Below, one piece after another: positions 8,853 through 17,668 of a stretch of 42,038 bases of DNA; position 1 is the stretch's first letter, and each line of letters opens with the position of its first letter. The position numbers and the translations under genes are program-made. The notes beneath the pieces are model-generated. The model did not search any database. It had not been told where the DNA came from and saw only the letters and a program-made list of their open reading frames with translations. Source of the DNA: Deltaproteobacteria bacterium (GTDB lineage: Bacteria > Desulfobacterota > Desulfobacteria > Desulfobacterales > SpSt-501); contig JACRCN010000010.1 of the NCBI GenBank assembly GCA_016219005.1, forward strand, positions 1-42,038, in the 5' to 3' direction.

Positions 8853-10490
8853 TTATTCCCATACATAGGTGGCCGAGAGCTCCGGGTTCTCCTGCCAGGG
8901 GGCTTTCATGTATCCCCAGACCTTGCTGTTCACCATCCGGTCGATCTCGCGATAAAAGTTGATCGCGCCCCGAAATCCGGCATACGGGCCACCGGAGTCG
9001 TAACTGTGCAGCTGCTTCATGGGTACCCCGAGCTTCTGGATCGAGAATTTTTCCTTGATCCCGGCGCAGAATATGTCGGGCTTGAAGGCCCGCACCAGCT
9101 TTTCGGCCTCGTATTGGTTGAGGTCGTCGATAACGAGGGTGCCGGCCGCCATGTCCGGGACCATTCCCTCGTAGTCCTTGAACGTGAGCCCCTTCGCTTC
9201 CAGGCTCTTTTGCCGATCGCCGTCGATGCGCGGCTGAAATCGCTCAGGGTCCGGCTCGACCACGAGTTCCTCGATGTTGCGCGAGTCGGCATCCACCTTC
9301 AGGTGCGGGATGACCCGCCGGCCCTCGTAGTCGTCGCGGTGGGCGAACTCGTAGCCTGCCGAGAGCGTCTTCATGCCGATTTCCTTGAAGAGCTCCTGGT
9401 AGTGGTGGGCCCTGGAGCCGCCAACAAAAAGCATGGCGGTCTTGCCCCCGGTGCGGGCGTGCACATCTTTGCGCGCGGCCTCGACCGCGGGCATTTCCTC
9501 GGCGATGAGCGCCTCCACTTGTCCGCTCAGCTCCGGGTTTTCGAAGTAAGCGGCGATCTTGCGCAGGGACTTGGCCGTGGCACCGGCGCCGATGAAGTTC
9601 ACCTTGACCCAGGGGATGCCGTAGCGGGTCTCCAGCATGTCGGCCACGTAGTTGATCGAACGGTGGCACATGACGCAGTTCAGGTCGGCGGTGTGAGCCG
9701 AGGCGAACTGGTCGTAGGTGGAGTTGCCGGAGAAGGTGGCGATGTTGGTGATGCCGCACCGCTTCAGGATGCGGTCGATCTCGAAACCGTCGCCACCGAT
9801 GTTGTACTCGCCCAGCAGGTTGATCTGGAACCCGCCGGGTCTCTTCTCGTCCTTTTCGCCGACCACATGGCGGAATATCTGGTTGTTGGCAATGTGATGG
9901 CCGGCGGATTGGGAGACCCCCTTGTAGCCCTCGCAGCTGAAGGCAAAGACATTGCAGTCGCCGAATTTCTCCTTCATCCGTTTGGCCACGGCGTGGATAT
10001 CGTCGCCGATGAGCCCCACCGGGCAGGTGGCGAAGACCGCGATCGCCTTAGGGTGGAAGAGGTCGTAGGCCTCTTGGATGGCCTGCTCGAGCTTCTTCTC
10101 GCCGCCGAAGATGATGTCCTTGTCCTGCATGTCCGTGGAGAAGCAGTACGTCATGTAGTTCGCGTCGCCGGCGCCGGAGGCGTCAGTCTGGTTGCGGCGC
10201 GTAAGCCATGAATAAAACCCGCAGCCGATAGGGCCGTGGGTGATGTTGACAATGTCGCGCGTGGGACCGAGGATGACGCCCTTGCAGCCTGCGTAGGTGC
10301 AGCCGCGCATGGAGATGATGCCCGGAATGGTCCGCACGTTGGCCGTGATCTCCGGGGTGTCGTTGGCCAAGGCCTCGTTGATCATGATCTGCTTATCGCG
10401 CCGGCGCGCCACCTTGGGGGGATAACGCTTGAGCATTTCCGCCTTTATCTCGGCGGGGTTCAACGGGACGGGCTTTCGCTTGGTTGTCAT
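8853..10490 (-). CDS. nifD: NifD, Mo-nitrogenase alpha subunit (with insertion)
   Basis: NifD holds FeMo-co and half of the P-cluster and is the site of N2 reduction. In the 545-residue protein, P-cluster ligands are Cys64, Cys90 and Cys156. Active-site Gln194 and His198 lie in GVSQSAGHHIANN. FeMo-co ligands are Cys275 (VMCHRS) and His495 (QLHSYD). Residues of about 391-443 form an insertion, absent from Azotobacter NifD but typical of the C. pasteurianum-like lineage. All key residues for a molybdenum enzyme are intact, and no vnfG/anfG delta-subunit gene is present, so this is a Mo-nitrogenase. AGGAGA lies about 9 nt before the ATG. Confidence 0.98.
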   Translation of the reverse strand: MTTKRKPVPLNPAEIKAEMLKRYPPKVARRRDKQIMINEALANDTPEITANVRTIPGIISMRGCTYAGCKGVILGPTRDIVNITHGPIGCGFYSWLTRRNQTDASGAGDANYMTYCFSTDMQDKDIIFGGEKKLEQAIQEAYDLFHPKAIAVFATCPVGLIGDDIHAVAKRMKEKFGDCNVFAFSCEGYKGVSQSAGHHIANNQIFRHVVGEKDEKRPGGFQINLLGEYNIGGDGFEIDRILKRCGITNIATFSGNSTYDQFASAHTADLNCVMCHRSINYVADMLETRYGIPWVKVNFIGAGATAKSLRKIAAYFENPELSGQVEALIAEEMPAVEAARKDVHARTGGKTAMLFVGGSRAHHYQELFKEIGMKTLSAGYEFAHRDDYEGRRVIPHLKVDADSRNIEELVVEPDPERFQPRIDGDRQKSLEAKGLTFKDYEGMVPDMAAGTLVIDDLNQYEAEKLVRAFKPDIFCAGIKEKFSIQKLGVPMKQLHSYDSGGPYAGFRGAINFYREIDRMVNSKVWGYMKAPWQENPELSATYVWE

Positions 10491-10522
10491 GGCTGTCGGT
10501 CTCCTGCGGGCTGAAGCGCCTT

Positions 10523-10897
10523 TCAGATGATGGACTTTTCCCCGGCTTCTGCGGTGCGGACGCGGATCGCGTCGGCTACGGGCAGGACGAAGATCTTGCC
10601 GTCGCCGGGCTGGCCGGTCTGGTTGGCGGCAATGATGGCCTGGACGACGTCCTCCACCTCGCGGTCCGGCACCACCACGGTCACCATGCGTTTGGGATAG
10701 AGTTTGTCTTTCTCTCCCAGGATGGTGAGGGCTTCCTCGCGGCCCTGGGCGGCACCCTGTAAGACCAGTGGACTGACCAGCCCCTTGCCGCGGCCGAGAG
10801 CCTCGTGGGCGAAGAAGGCGGAGACTCCGACCTCGGTCAGGGCCTGCTTGGTGCGGTTCATCATGTTCATGCGCACGACGGCGACGATCTCTTTCAT
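10523..10897 (-). CDS. nifI2: NifI2, PII-like regulator of nitrogenase activity
   Basis: This 124-residue GlnB/PII-family protein begins with the beta-strand MKEIVAVVRMNMMN and contains a long T-loop region rich in Gly (about 35-60, including GRGKGL) and the PII signature near RMVTVVVPDREVE and GDGKIFV. In methanogens, NifI1-NifI2 bind and inhibit NifDK when nitrogen is ample; 2-oxoglutarate and ATP relieve this. The gene overlaps nifI1 by 4 nt (ATGA) and precedes nifD by 32 bp, the standard nifH-nifI1-nifI2-nifD order. GGGGAGG within the end of nifI1 serves as ribosome-binding site. The extended loop distinguishes it from the shorter NifI1. Confidence 0.93.
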   Translation of the reverse strand: MKEIVAVVRMNMMNRTKQALTEVGVSAFFAHEALGRGKGLVSPLVLQGAAQGREEALTILGEKDKLYPKRMVTVVVPDREVEDVVQAIIAANQTGQPGDGKIFVLPVADAIRVRTAEAGEKSII

Positions 10898-11250
10898 GCG
10901 GCGGCCTCCCCCGGGGCGGCGGCTGTGTCGCGCGTGCCGCTGCTGATCGTGTAGATGTCCTGAACCTCGCCTATAAAGATCTTGCCGTCGCCGAAGGCAC
11001 CCTTTTTTCCGCTGCGAGCGGCTTTCATGATGGTTTCGACGACGTAGTCCTTGTCCTCGGTCCGCACCACGCTCATGAGCATGGTCTTGGGGATTTCGTC
11101 GTAAGTAATCTCGCCGATTTTGATGCCGCGTTGCTTGCCGCGGCCGGCCACGGAGTATTTGGTCACCGCCGGGAAGCCGGCATCCATCAGGGCCGCCAAA
11201 ACATCGGCCGCTTTCTCGGGCCGTACGATTGCTCTCACCATGATCATCAT
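10894..11250 (-). CDS. nifI1: NifI1, PII-like regulator of nitrogenase activity
   Basis: The 118-residue product is a GlnB/PII-family protein of the NifI1 type: it starts MMIMVRAIVRPEKAADVL, has a short T-loop with GRGKQRGIKIGE, and ends its core with GAFGDGKIFIGEV, the beta-strand that closes the nucleotide-binding pocket. It acts with NifI2 as a heteromeric switch on the MoFe protein in response to nitrogen status. It starts 36 bp after nifH, with AAAGGAGA upstream of the ATG, and overlaps nifI2 by 4 nt. The C-terminal tail of about 15 Ala/Thr/Gly-rich residues has no evident function. Confidence 0.93.
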   Translation of the reverse strand: MMIMVRAIVRPEKAADVLAALMDAGFPAVTKYSVAGRGKQRGIKIGEITYDEIPKTMLMSVVRTEDKDYVVETIMKAARSGKKGAFGDGKIFIGEVQDIYTISSGTRDTAAAPGEAAA

Positions 11251-11286
11251 TGGGTTCTTCTCCTTTGGATCGTTAGGATGAGCCTT

Positions 11287-12186
<900 letters not shown>

Positions 12187-12188
12187 TT

Positions 12189-12204
12189 AGCAAGACCCAT
12201 GCCA
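12189..12204 (-). promoter_or_regulatory. Sigma-54 (-24/-12) promoter of the nif operon
   Basis: Read on the minus strand, the site is TGGCATGGGTCTTGCT. It has GG and GC dinucleotides separated by exactly 10 bases and matches the consensus TGGCAC-N5-TTGCW except for T in place of C at one position. Transcription should begin near 12178, leaving a leader of about 60 nt before nifH. Sigma-54 dependence fits the NifA-type activator encoded directly upstream. Confidence 0.88.
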
Positions 12205-12312
12205 CGGATGGGCCGCGAAGAATCCGTCAAGGCTTAACCTGCTAGATTACTATTGAATAAATTGTTGCATGCATATGCCTCTCAGCGGCCCTGGGGCGTC
12301 TTTCCATTCGGC

Positions 12313-12344
12313 GGTTTACAAATCTGAAAAGGTAAGGGTTTACA
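12313..12344 (-). promoter_or_regulatory. Candidate activator site: direct repeat upstream of the nifH promoter
   Basis: Two identical 8-bp copies (TGTAAACC on the minus strand) lie at 12313-12320 and 12337-12344, 24 bp apart and about 110-140 bp upstream of the -24 box, the distance expected of an enhancer for a sigma-54 promoter. A small dyad (CACTTTTGTG) overlaps the outer copy's flank. I found no classical TGT-N10-ACA NifA site between nifA and the promoter. The assignment as NifA or other regulator site is inference. Confidence 0.4.
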
Positions 12345-12391
12345 CTTTTGTGAAGACCGAAATTCGCTGTTGGGGTTTCGGCGGCGCAGGT

Positions 12392-13936
12392 TCAAGCCGA
12401 AAGGATAGGGGCTGAGTTTTTCTGGCGGATCATCGATTCAAGTCGGAACTTCTTCACGCGGTAGCCCATTTGGCGCATGCTCAGACCGATGTCTTTGGCT
12501 GCACGCTGCTGGACCCAACCGTTCCGCTCGAGCGCCTCGATGACGAGCCGCCGCTCCATGGACTCGAGCGTGGAGTCCCTGGTCCCTCTTTTCGGCCGGG
12601 TGGAAAGGTAGCCCGGCAGCAGCTCGGGTTCGATCACCAGGCCGTCGGCCATGATGGCAAGCCATTCGATGAGGTTTTCCAGCTCGCGCACGTTGCCTGG
12701 CCAGGAGTAGTTCATGAGCGCCTCCAGCGCAGCCGGTGCAAATGACAGCCGCCGGCCGTAAGCCTTGGCTGTTTTCTCAAGGAAGTAATTTGCCAGCAGC
12801 GCAACGTCGCTGCGGCGCTCCCGCAGCGGCGGGATCGCGATTGGGAAGACGTTGAGGCGGTAAAACAAGTCCGACCGGAACGTGCCCTGTTTGACGTTCC
12901 GTGACAGGTCCTGGTTGGTGGCTGCGATGATGCGGACGTCCAGCCGGCGGGTTTTGGTGCTTCCCAGCCGCTCGAACTCGTGGTCCTGCAGGAAGCGCAG
13001 TAGCTTCGATTGCACTGCCATGGGCAGCTCGCCGATTTCATCGAGGAAGATGCTTCCCGTCTCAGCGTCCTCGAAGCGGCCCCGCTTGGTTTCGGAGGCG
13101 CCGGTGAAGGCGCCTTTCTCGTACCCGAACAGCTCCGACTCGATCAAGTTGTCTGGCAGGGACGCGCAGTTGACCTTGACGAAGGGCCCGCGGGCTTGGC
13201 CGCTCAGCTCGTGGATGATCCGCGCCGTCAGCGTTTTTCCGGTGCCCGACTCCCCCAGCAGGAGCACCGAGGCCTTGCTTGGCGACACCTTGGCGATCAT
13301 CTGCTTGAGGTCCTGCATGGCCGTGCTCACCCCCACGGCGAAGAAGTGATTGTATTTTTCCGATACCTCGGCTTTCAAAAATCGGTTTTCCGTGAGCAGG
13401 TCCTTCTCGCGCTTTTCCACCTCGCGGTTGACCGCAACAAACTGGGCGATCAGCGCGGCCAGAATGGAGAGGAAACGGATATCTTCCTCGAAGCCGATTT
13501 CGCGGCCAAAGAGCCGGTCCACGCTGAGTACACCGATCGGCTCGCCCTGCAGGAGGATCGGCACCCCGATGAAGGCAACGCTTTCCTTGCCGAGGTCGCG
13601 CGCCCGGGTCTTGTTCAAGAACAGCGGCTCCTTGCCGATGTCCGGGACCACGAAGGGCTGGGCGCTGCTGAAAATGGTGCCGGTCACCCCCTCCCCGGAC
13701 TGGTAGATGCCGCGCTGCTTTTCGTCCGGGTTCAAACCATGCGAAGCCCGGATTCTCAGCAGCCCGGTGTCCGGGTCTCGCAGGGTGACGGTAGCCCGCT
13801 CCATTGAAAGCGAGCGCGACAGGATCTCGAGAATGGATTCCAACGTGTGGTCCAAATCGAGAATCTGGCCGATGATGCCGCTGACCTGAAATAGGGTGTT
13901 CAGCTCCAGTTCCTGGAGCGTCTTAGCAAGATCCAT
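12392..13936 (-). CDS. nifA: NifA-type sigma-54-dependent activator (GAF-AAA+-Fis)
   Basis: The 514-residue protein has a GAF sensor domain (about 20-170), a short linker, an AAA+ sigma-54 interaction domain with Walker A GESGTGKT, the GAFTGA loop that contacts sigma-54, and a C-terminal Fis-type helix-turn-helix (about 475-505, with QRAAKDIGLSMRQMGYR, very like NifA). It should activate the promoter at 12189-12204. The ATG at 13936 is preferred: AAGGA is 9 nt away, while the GTG two codons upstream is only 3 nt from it. The linker between AAA+ and HTH lacks the C-x4-C cysteine pair of oxygen-sensitive rhizobial NifA. It lies 274 bp upstream of nifH in the same direction. No NifL gene is seen. 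Confidence 0.9.
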   Translation of the reverse strand: MDLAKTLQELELNTLFQVSGIIGQILDLDHTLESILEILSRSLSMERATVTLRDPDTGLLRIRASHGLNPDEKQRGIYQSGEGVTGTIFSSAQPFVVPDIGKEPLFLNKTRARDLGKESVAFIGVPILLQGEPIGVLSVDRLFGREIGFEEDIRFLSILAALIAQFVAVNREVEKREKDLLTENRFLKAEVSEKYNHFFAVGVSTAMQDLKQMIAKVSPSKASVLLLGESGTGKTLTARIIHELSGQARGPFVKVNCASLPDNLIESELFGYEKGAFTGASETKRGRFEDAETGSIFLDEIGELPMAVQSKLLRFLQDHEFERLGSTKTRRLDVRIIAATNQDLSRNVKQGTFRSDLFYRLNVFPIAIPPLRERRSDVALLANYFLEKTAKAYGRRLSFAPAALEALMNYSWPGNVRELENLIEWLAIMADGLVIEPELLPGYLSTRPKRGTRDSTLESMERRLVIEALERNGWVQQRAAKDIGLSMRQMGYRVKKFRLESMIRQKNSAPILSA

Positions 13937-14129
13937 GTTCACGTATCCTTAATGAAGGCGATTGCCGCACCCCCGCATCGCCTCCATGCCGAGACAGTAT
14001 TTCAATCTTCTGTAATTCATATAAGGCTGAAGCCGTATTCAATTTGCTTTGCCAGTTTAAAACGGCGCTTGCAGGCAGGAAACAAGCGAACCGGCAAACT
14101 CCAAGGGCTGGAAGCATGTCTGGGGAGGG

Positions 14130-14330
14130 TTATTGTCGTCCGTTTCGCTGGGCATCAACATTGCAGCTATGCCCATTGATGGACTCGACGAAGTGCATGC
14201 AGCGTTCAGCATGAGTGGCTTTCCGATCAAATCGGCAGCGCTTGTGATCCTTCAAGGACTCTCGATCACTGCAAACGGAAAGCAGATCCGGCGCGCACAG
14301 ATTGACGATGGCGCTATTAAGAAATTTCAT
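14130..14330 (-). CDS. Small cysteine-patterned protein, 66 aa, unknown
   Basis: An ORF from ATG at 14330 encodes 66 residues beginning MKFLNSAIVNLC. AGGTGAGG precedes the ATG by a few bases. Five cysteines lie at 12, 20, 32, 44 and 56; the last four are spaced exactly 12 residues apart. The C-terminal segment ERCMHFVESINGHSCNVDAQ looks like a compact metal- or cluster-binding module. It lies about 190 bp upstream of nifA on the same strand, so a link to nitrogen fixation is possible but is only positional. I do not recognise the family. An antisense ORF of similar size occupies the same DNA but lacks comparable features. Confidence 0.45.
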   Translation of the reverse strand: MKFLNSAIVNLCAPDLLSVCSDRESLKDHKRCRFDRKATHAERCMHFVESINGHSCNVDAQRNGRQ

Positions 14331-14354
14331 TGCCCTCACCTTTAAAAAACTTTC

Positions 14355-14370
14355 GGAGATGTGCATCTCC
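14355..14370. promoter_or_regulatory. Perfect 7-bp palindrome upstream of the 66-aa ORF
   Basis: GGAGATGTGCATCTCC is a perfect dyad (7-bp arms, 2-bp centre) 24 bp upstream of the ATG at 14330. The spacer is too short for a normal RNA hairpin, so it looks more like a protein-binding operator for the small cysteine-patterned gene. Function is inferred. Confidence 0.35.
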
Positions 14371-14839
14371 TTGTCAACATGATTACACGACTCATGCCAA
14401 ACTCCGAGCAACGCTTTTTATCATTACATTCCAATCGGTTGTGTTGGTTCCTGCCAATAATCGATCTACGTATTATTCGCCAAATATGTAGCATTATAAT
14501 TGTAATAATACATTTTTGTATCTATTTTTCAGGCCATTCGCTCTGGGCCGCAATGGGTAGGAGCCCTCTTCTGCGACCGGGTATGAAGAAATCGTCTTGG
14601 GTTTTTGCAACGGAAATCCGTGAAGAGCGTCGGCCCGACTTAATTTTGCCAGGTTTGTGATAATCTCAATCTACCTGGTTGTCTGTCGTTGCAGCGTGCC
14701 GGGCGCAATAGGTTGCAGCCTGGGGAGCTGCGGGCAAGGCCGAGCGGTTTCAGCAAACCAAAATGGCAACGGCCGTGCTGGATCTAATGAAGAAGCCGGC
14801 CGCAGCCGAAAAGAAGGCCGACGAAAGGCGCCTATCGCC
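14371..14839. other. Gene-poor, partly AT-rich intergenic region
   Basis: Between the small ORF near nifA and the esterase gene I see no convincing gene. Positions of about 14440-14530 are strongly AT-rich against the G+C-rich background and may carry promoters. A + strand ORF from 14361 lacks a good ribosome-binding site and family resemblance. A sigma-54-like string on the + strand at 14763-14778 has no gene to serve. Confidence 0.5.
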
Positions 14840-15787
14840 TCATTTGGTCTTCTTGGGGTGGCTTTTGAAAAATTCGAACATAAGCTCATTGGCCGAAAGG
14901 TTGGGCGATGGCGCATCGCCCAGCCGGAATCCCTTTTTCCCGCCCGGCCAGGCATGCCCCTGGTTCAACAGGACATACTGCACAACCTCGCTGCCTCCGA
15001 TGCCGCCTGGGTAAACGTAGCGCTCGTACTGCCCGACCGCGCTTTTTTCCTGAACGGCCGAGGGGTTGCACTTATTGTGGTTCACCCAGAACTGCGTGGT
15101 CTGCCGCACCGACCAAACCTCGACCGGATCGTGGGCCCAACTCTTTTTCTGCCATCCGCCTTCAAGTGGGATGGATAGATCCAGCGCGCCGTTGAAGGAG
15201 ATGACGGATACGGGATGCCGCGGCGACGGGGGGATCGTCCAGGAAGCCTGGCCTTTGGCCCGGCCGCCGGCTGTGGCTGCAATGGGTGCGATCGCCGCGA
15301 TCTGGTCCGATAGATGCCCGGCGAGCATGTGGCAAAGGATGCCCCCGTTGGATATGCCGGTTGCAAAAATGCGGTTCGGATCGATCGCGTAAGCGGACTT
15401 CAGTGTGGCGACCAGATGACGCACAAAGCCGATATCGTCCGTATGGCGTTCCAGCGCATAGCCGAAGCCGAAGCCAACATTCCACGTCAGCATCTGCGGC
15501 AGTCTCCCGCTCCCTGCAGGACAGACGAGGATCCAGCCCTCTTTCTCCGCCCGTTGGACCAGGTCGGAGCTTTGCAGCACCTGCTCGGCGTTGCCCCCTC
15601 CGCCATGCAATACCATGAGCAAAGGATAGAGCTGTTCAGGCGAATACGTCGATGGCATAGATATGAGATAGTGCCGGTCGGCGTTGGAATAACGGATCGA
15701 TTCCCGGGAAAGCCCGGCCCAGCCGATTGTCCCGCACGCAAACAACAGCCCCGCCAAGAGGGCCAACCGGCAGCAATTTCTAAGCAT
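14840..15787 (-). CDS. Secreted LpqC/PHB-depolymerase-like alpha/beta hydrolase
   Basis: The 315-residue product begins with a signal peptide (MLRNCCRLALLAGLLFACGTIGWAG). The hydrolase fold shows LLMVLHGGGGNAEQ (oxyanion region), the nucleophile elbow GISNGG, an aspartate in NGALDLSIPLEGG and a histidine in NQGHAWPGG, the order and motifs of the COG3509 family of poly(3-hydroxybutyrate) depolymerases and feruloyl esterases. It should cleave an ester of a polymer or phenolic compound in the periplasm or outside the cell. An upstream in-frame ATG at 15931 would add 48 residues ahead of the signal peptide and is rejected; AGGCGG lies 5 nt before the chosen ATG. Neighbours give no pathway clue. 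Confidence 0.82.
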   Translation of the reverse strand: MLRNCCRLALLAGLLFACGTIGWAGLSRESIRYSNADRHYLISMPSTYSPEQLYPLLMVLHGGGGNAEQVLQSSDLVQRAEKEGWILVCPAGSGRLPQMLTWNVGFGFGYALERHTDDIGFVRHLVATLKSAYAIDPNRIFATGISNGGILCHMLAGHLSDQIAAIAPIAATAGGRAKGQASWTIPPSPRHPVSVISFNGALDLSIPLEGGWQKKSWAHDPVEVWSVRQTTQFWVNHNKCNPSAVQEKSAVGQYERYVYPGGIGGSEVVQYVLLNQGHAWPGGKKGFRLGDAPSPNLSANELMFEFFKSHPKKTK

Positions 15788-16008
15788 GCAGACCGCCTTT
15801 CCGTGTCGCCGTCTGTCCTGGTGCGACCGGCATCGCGCGGCACTCAGGCGCAACGACATTTGATATCCGCTGCAATGTCTGAAAACATCATATGGCTTCT
15901 GGAACAAAAATGCGATATCAACCAGGGGCATTCAATCGGAAGCCGGGGGAATCGCAACGATGAGCCCTGGATTCAGGAGGCGCTGAACCTAGGGAGAACA
16001 TCCACCCC

Positions 16009-16737
16009 ATGAATCGATCGGAATATGCCAAGAGAAAGGAATTCCTCTCAGGAGCGCGCGATACGTTCCCGCTGCTTCTTGGAGCCCTTCCGTTCGGGCT
16101 GATTTACGGAGCCGTCGCCGCGAGTTCGGGGTTGTCCATGACGGCGGCCGTGGCCATGTCGGCGTTGGTCTTCGCGGGCTCCGCGCAGTTTATCGCCGTG
16201 GGGCTGGTCTGCGCCCAAACCCCGGTTGCGATCATCGTTCTGACGACCTTTATCGTCAACCTGAGGCACATGCTCTACAGTGCCACGCTGCTGCCGTACC
16301 TGAAAAACCTGCCCCAAATATGGCGGATTCCCCTGGCGTTCTGGCTGACCGACGAAACTTTCGCCGTGACGGTCCATCGCTTTCAAAAAAACGATTCGTC
16401 TGCCGTCAAGCATTGGTACCAGCTCGGCTCCTCCATCGCCATGTATCTGAACTGGCAATTCTGGTGCTTTCTCGGGCTGGTGTTGGGAAACAGGATTCCC
16501 GATGCGCAGGGCTGGGGGCTGGATGTGGCTATGCCGGTCACCTTCATCGGCATGATCATCCCTTTTGTCAAAACCATCCCCGTAATGGTATGTGTACTGA
16601 CGGCGGGGGCGGCATCCCTGCTGACCCTGGCGATGCCCTACAAGCTGGGGATCGTCGTTTCCGCCTTCGCGGGGATCGCCGCAGGCCTCATGGCGCAACG
16701 CCTCAGGAAAGCAGGCAAGGAGGGACTTCGGCGATGA
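16009..16737 (+). CDS. azlC: AzlC-family branched-chain amino acid exporter, large subunit
   Basis: The 242-residue membrane protein has the AzlC/YgaZ signature: [17 protein letters not shown] near residue 30, [12 protein letters not shown] near 60 and the [15 protein letters not shown] segment near 90, with roughly seven hydrophobic helices. AzlC works with the small AzlD/YgaH subunit to export branched-chain amino acids or analogues. The azlD start codon overlaps its stop (ATGA at 16734-16737), so the two are translationally coupled. A GGGAG string lies about 13 nt before the ATG. Identification of the family is firm; the actual substrate is inferred from the family. Confidence 0.92.
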   Translation: MNRSEYAKRKEFLSGARDTFPLLLGALPFGLIYGAVAASSGLSMTAAVAMSALVFAGSAQFIAVGLVCAQTPVAIIVLTTFIVNLRHMLYSATLLPYLKNLPQIWRIPLAFWLTDETFAVTVHRFQKNDSSAVKHWYQLGSSIAMYLNWQFWCFLGLVLGNRIPDAQGWGLDVAMPVTFIGMIIPFVKTIPVMVCVLTAGAASLLTLAMPYKLGIVVSAFAGIAAGLMAQRLRKAGKEGLRR

Positions 16738-17054
16738 CGGCAAACGAGGGGTGGATGATTGCGGGAATGATGGCCGTTACGTTCGGCGTCCGCTATTTTC
16801 TGTTCGCCATGGCGGATCGCATTCGGATGGCTCCCTGGATTGAAGCCTCTCTCAAGTTCATCCCGCCGGCAGTTCTGACCGCCATAACCCTTCCTGCCGT
16901 ATTGTTGCCGAAAGGCGACTGGCAGGTTTCGTTCGCGAATGCCTACCTTGTTTCCGCGATCGCGGCCACCGCAGCCGGTATCCTGACCCGGAACCTGTTG
17001 GCAACCATTGCCTTAGGTCTTGCAGTGTTTTTTGCGTATCGGTTATTCTTCTAA
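16734..17054 (+). CDS. azlD: AzlD-family branched-chain amino acid exporter, small subunit
   Basis: This 106-residue protein has four hydrophobic segments and the AzlD/YgaH hallmarks: a [15 protein letters not shown] motif after the first helix, a [16 protein letters not shown] segment, and a C-terminal [15 protein letters not shown] helix. It is the obligate partner of AzlC in the exporter. The ATG at 16734 overlaps the azlC stop by 4 nt; AAGGAGGG upstream inside azlC can serve as ribosome-binding site. A longer frame extending back to 16320 is only the shadow of azlC. Confidence 0.9.
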   Translation: MTANEGWMIAGMMAVTFGVRYFLFAMADRIRMAPWIEASLKFIPPAVLTAITLPAVLLPKGDWQVSFANAYLVSAIAATAAGILTRNLLATIALGLAVFFAYRLFF

Positions 17055-17201
17055 AAACTCCGTCCGGGTCGCGATCTCACCCAAAGCCGAACTAATTCCT
17101 ATTATCCGGTGCCGCGTTTAAAGGAGAGAAGATCGTTGCAGGAGTCGGGGTACGGATTTCTTCGTTAGTCGAACAAAAATTGCGTTTCCAGATCGCACGT
17201 A

Positions 17202-17573
17202 TCAAGTATAAGCAAAATTACTCGTCATATCCCATAGCTCACCTTTCCATCCGGTAACCGCCCCCGCGTTCCCGCAAGCAGGGCATCTCCAGCGTATCTC
17301 ATACTTTTCCGGCACCAACTCGATTTCCAATGCACCGTGACAGACCTTTCGATTGGGTCGTCGCCAGCACCCGGGCTGGAAATCAACCGAGATGCCCGCC
17401 GTTTTTGCCGTGGCATAGGTGATAATCTCCCCAAGCTTCTTTAGACTGACGTGAAGTTGAGAAGCCCCATTGGCGGAAAAAAGCTTATCGAGCCAATCCT
17501 GAACGTCTATGACCCCCATTGGCGGGCACCCCCTTTTTTTCCGAGCTACAGCCGGGAAGCTTATGGCCTTCAT
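17202..17573 (-). CDS. Conserved-looking zinc-ribbon protein, unknown function
   Basis: The 123-residue product ends with RWRCPACGNAGAVTGWKGELWD, a CPxCG knuckle followed by a Trp-rich segment; an upstream pair (GCWRRPNRKVCHG) may supply the other two ligands of a zinc ribbon. The middle portion has no recognised domain. The start at 17573 is supported by overlap with the stop of the 32-aa membrane peptide gene (ATGA-type junction) and a nearby AAAAGG; a longer frame to 17639 has no such support. Function unknown; a nucleic-acid or regulatory role is possible but is only suggested by the ribbon. Confidence 0.6.
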   Translation of the reverse strand: MKAISFPAVARKKRGCPPMGVIDVQDWLDKLFSANGASQLHVSLKKLGEIITYATAKTAGISVDFQPGCWRRPNRKVCHGALEIELVPEKYEIRWRCPACGNAGAVTGWKGELWDMTSNFAYT

Positions 17574-17668
17574 GATCCTTTTCCCGAAAAGACTATACGC
17601 GCTACAATGATGAGCATTCCTACAAGCGACCCGATCCATGCCCCGATTATGATTTCGGTCCAGAACAT
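17570..17668 (-). CDS. 32-aa single-helix membrane peptide, coupled to the zinc-ribbon gene
   Basis: An ATG at 17668 opens a 32-codon frame ending in TGA that overlaps the ATG of the zinc-ribbon gene by 4 nt. GGGAG lies 7 nt before the ATG. The product begins MFWTEIIIGAW and contains one hydrophobic helix (about 5-27), then a short basic tail (FSGKGS). The ribosome-binding site and the translational coupling argue for a real small gene, probably a membrane-anchored partner or leader for the downstream protein. The opposite strand is open in a protein-like frame over the same bases, so the choice is not certain. Confidence 0.5.
   Translation of the reverse strand: MFWTEIIIGAWIGSLVGMLIIVARIVFSGKGS

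Noticed and set aside
12357..12381. CCGAAA...TTTCGG dyad after nifA
   Set aside because: Six-base stem with a 12-nt loop and no T-run; too weak to call a terminator.
14361..14660. + strand ORF of 99 codons between nifA and the esterase
   Set aside because: No ribosome-binding site, no family motif, lies in an AT-rich intergenic stretch.
14763..14778. Sigma-54-like string TGGCAACGGCCGTGCT on the + strand
   Set aside because: GG-N10-GC spacing fits, but no + strand gene follows; it points into the 3' end of the opposite-strand esterase.
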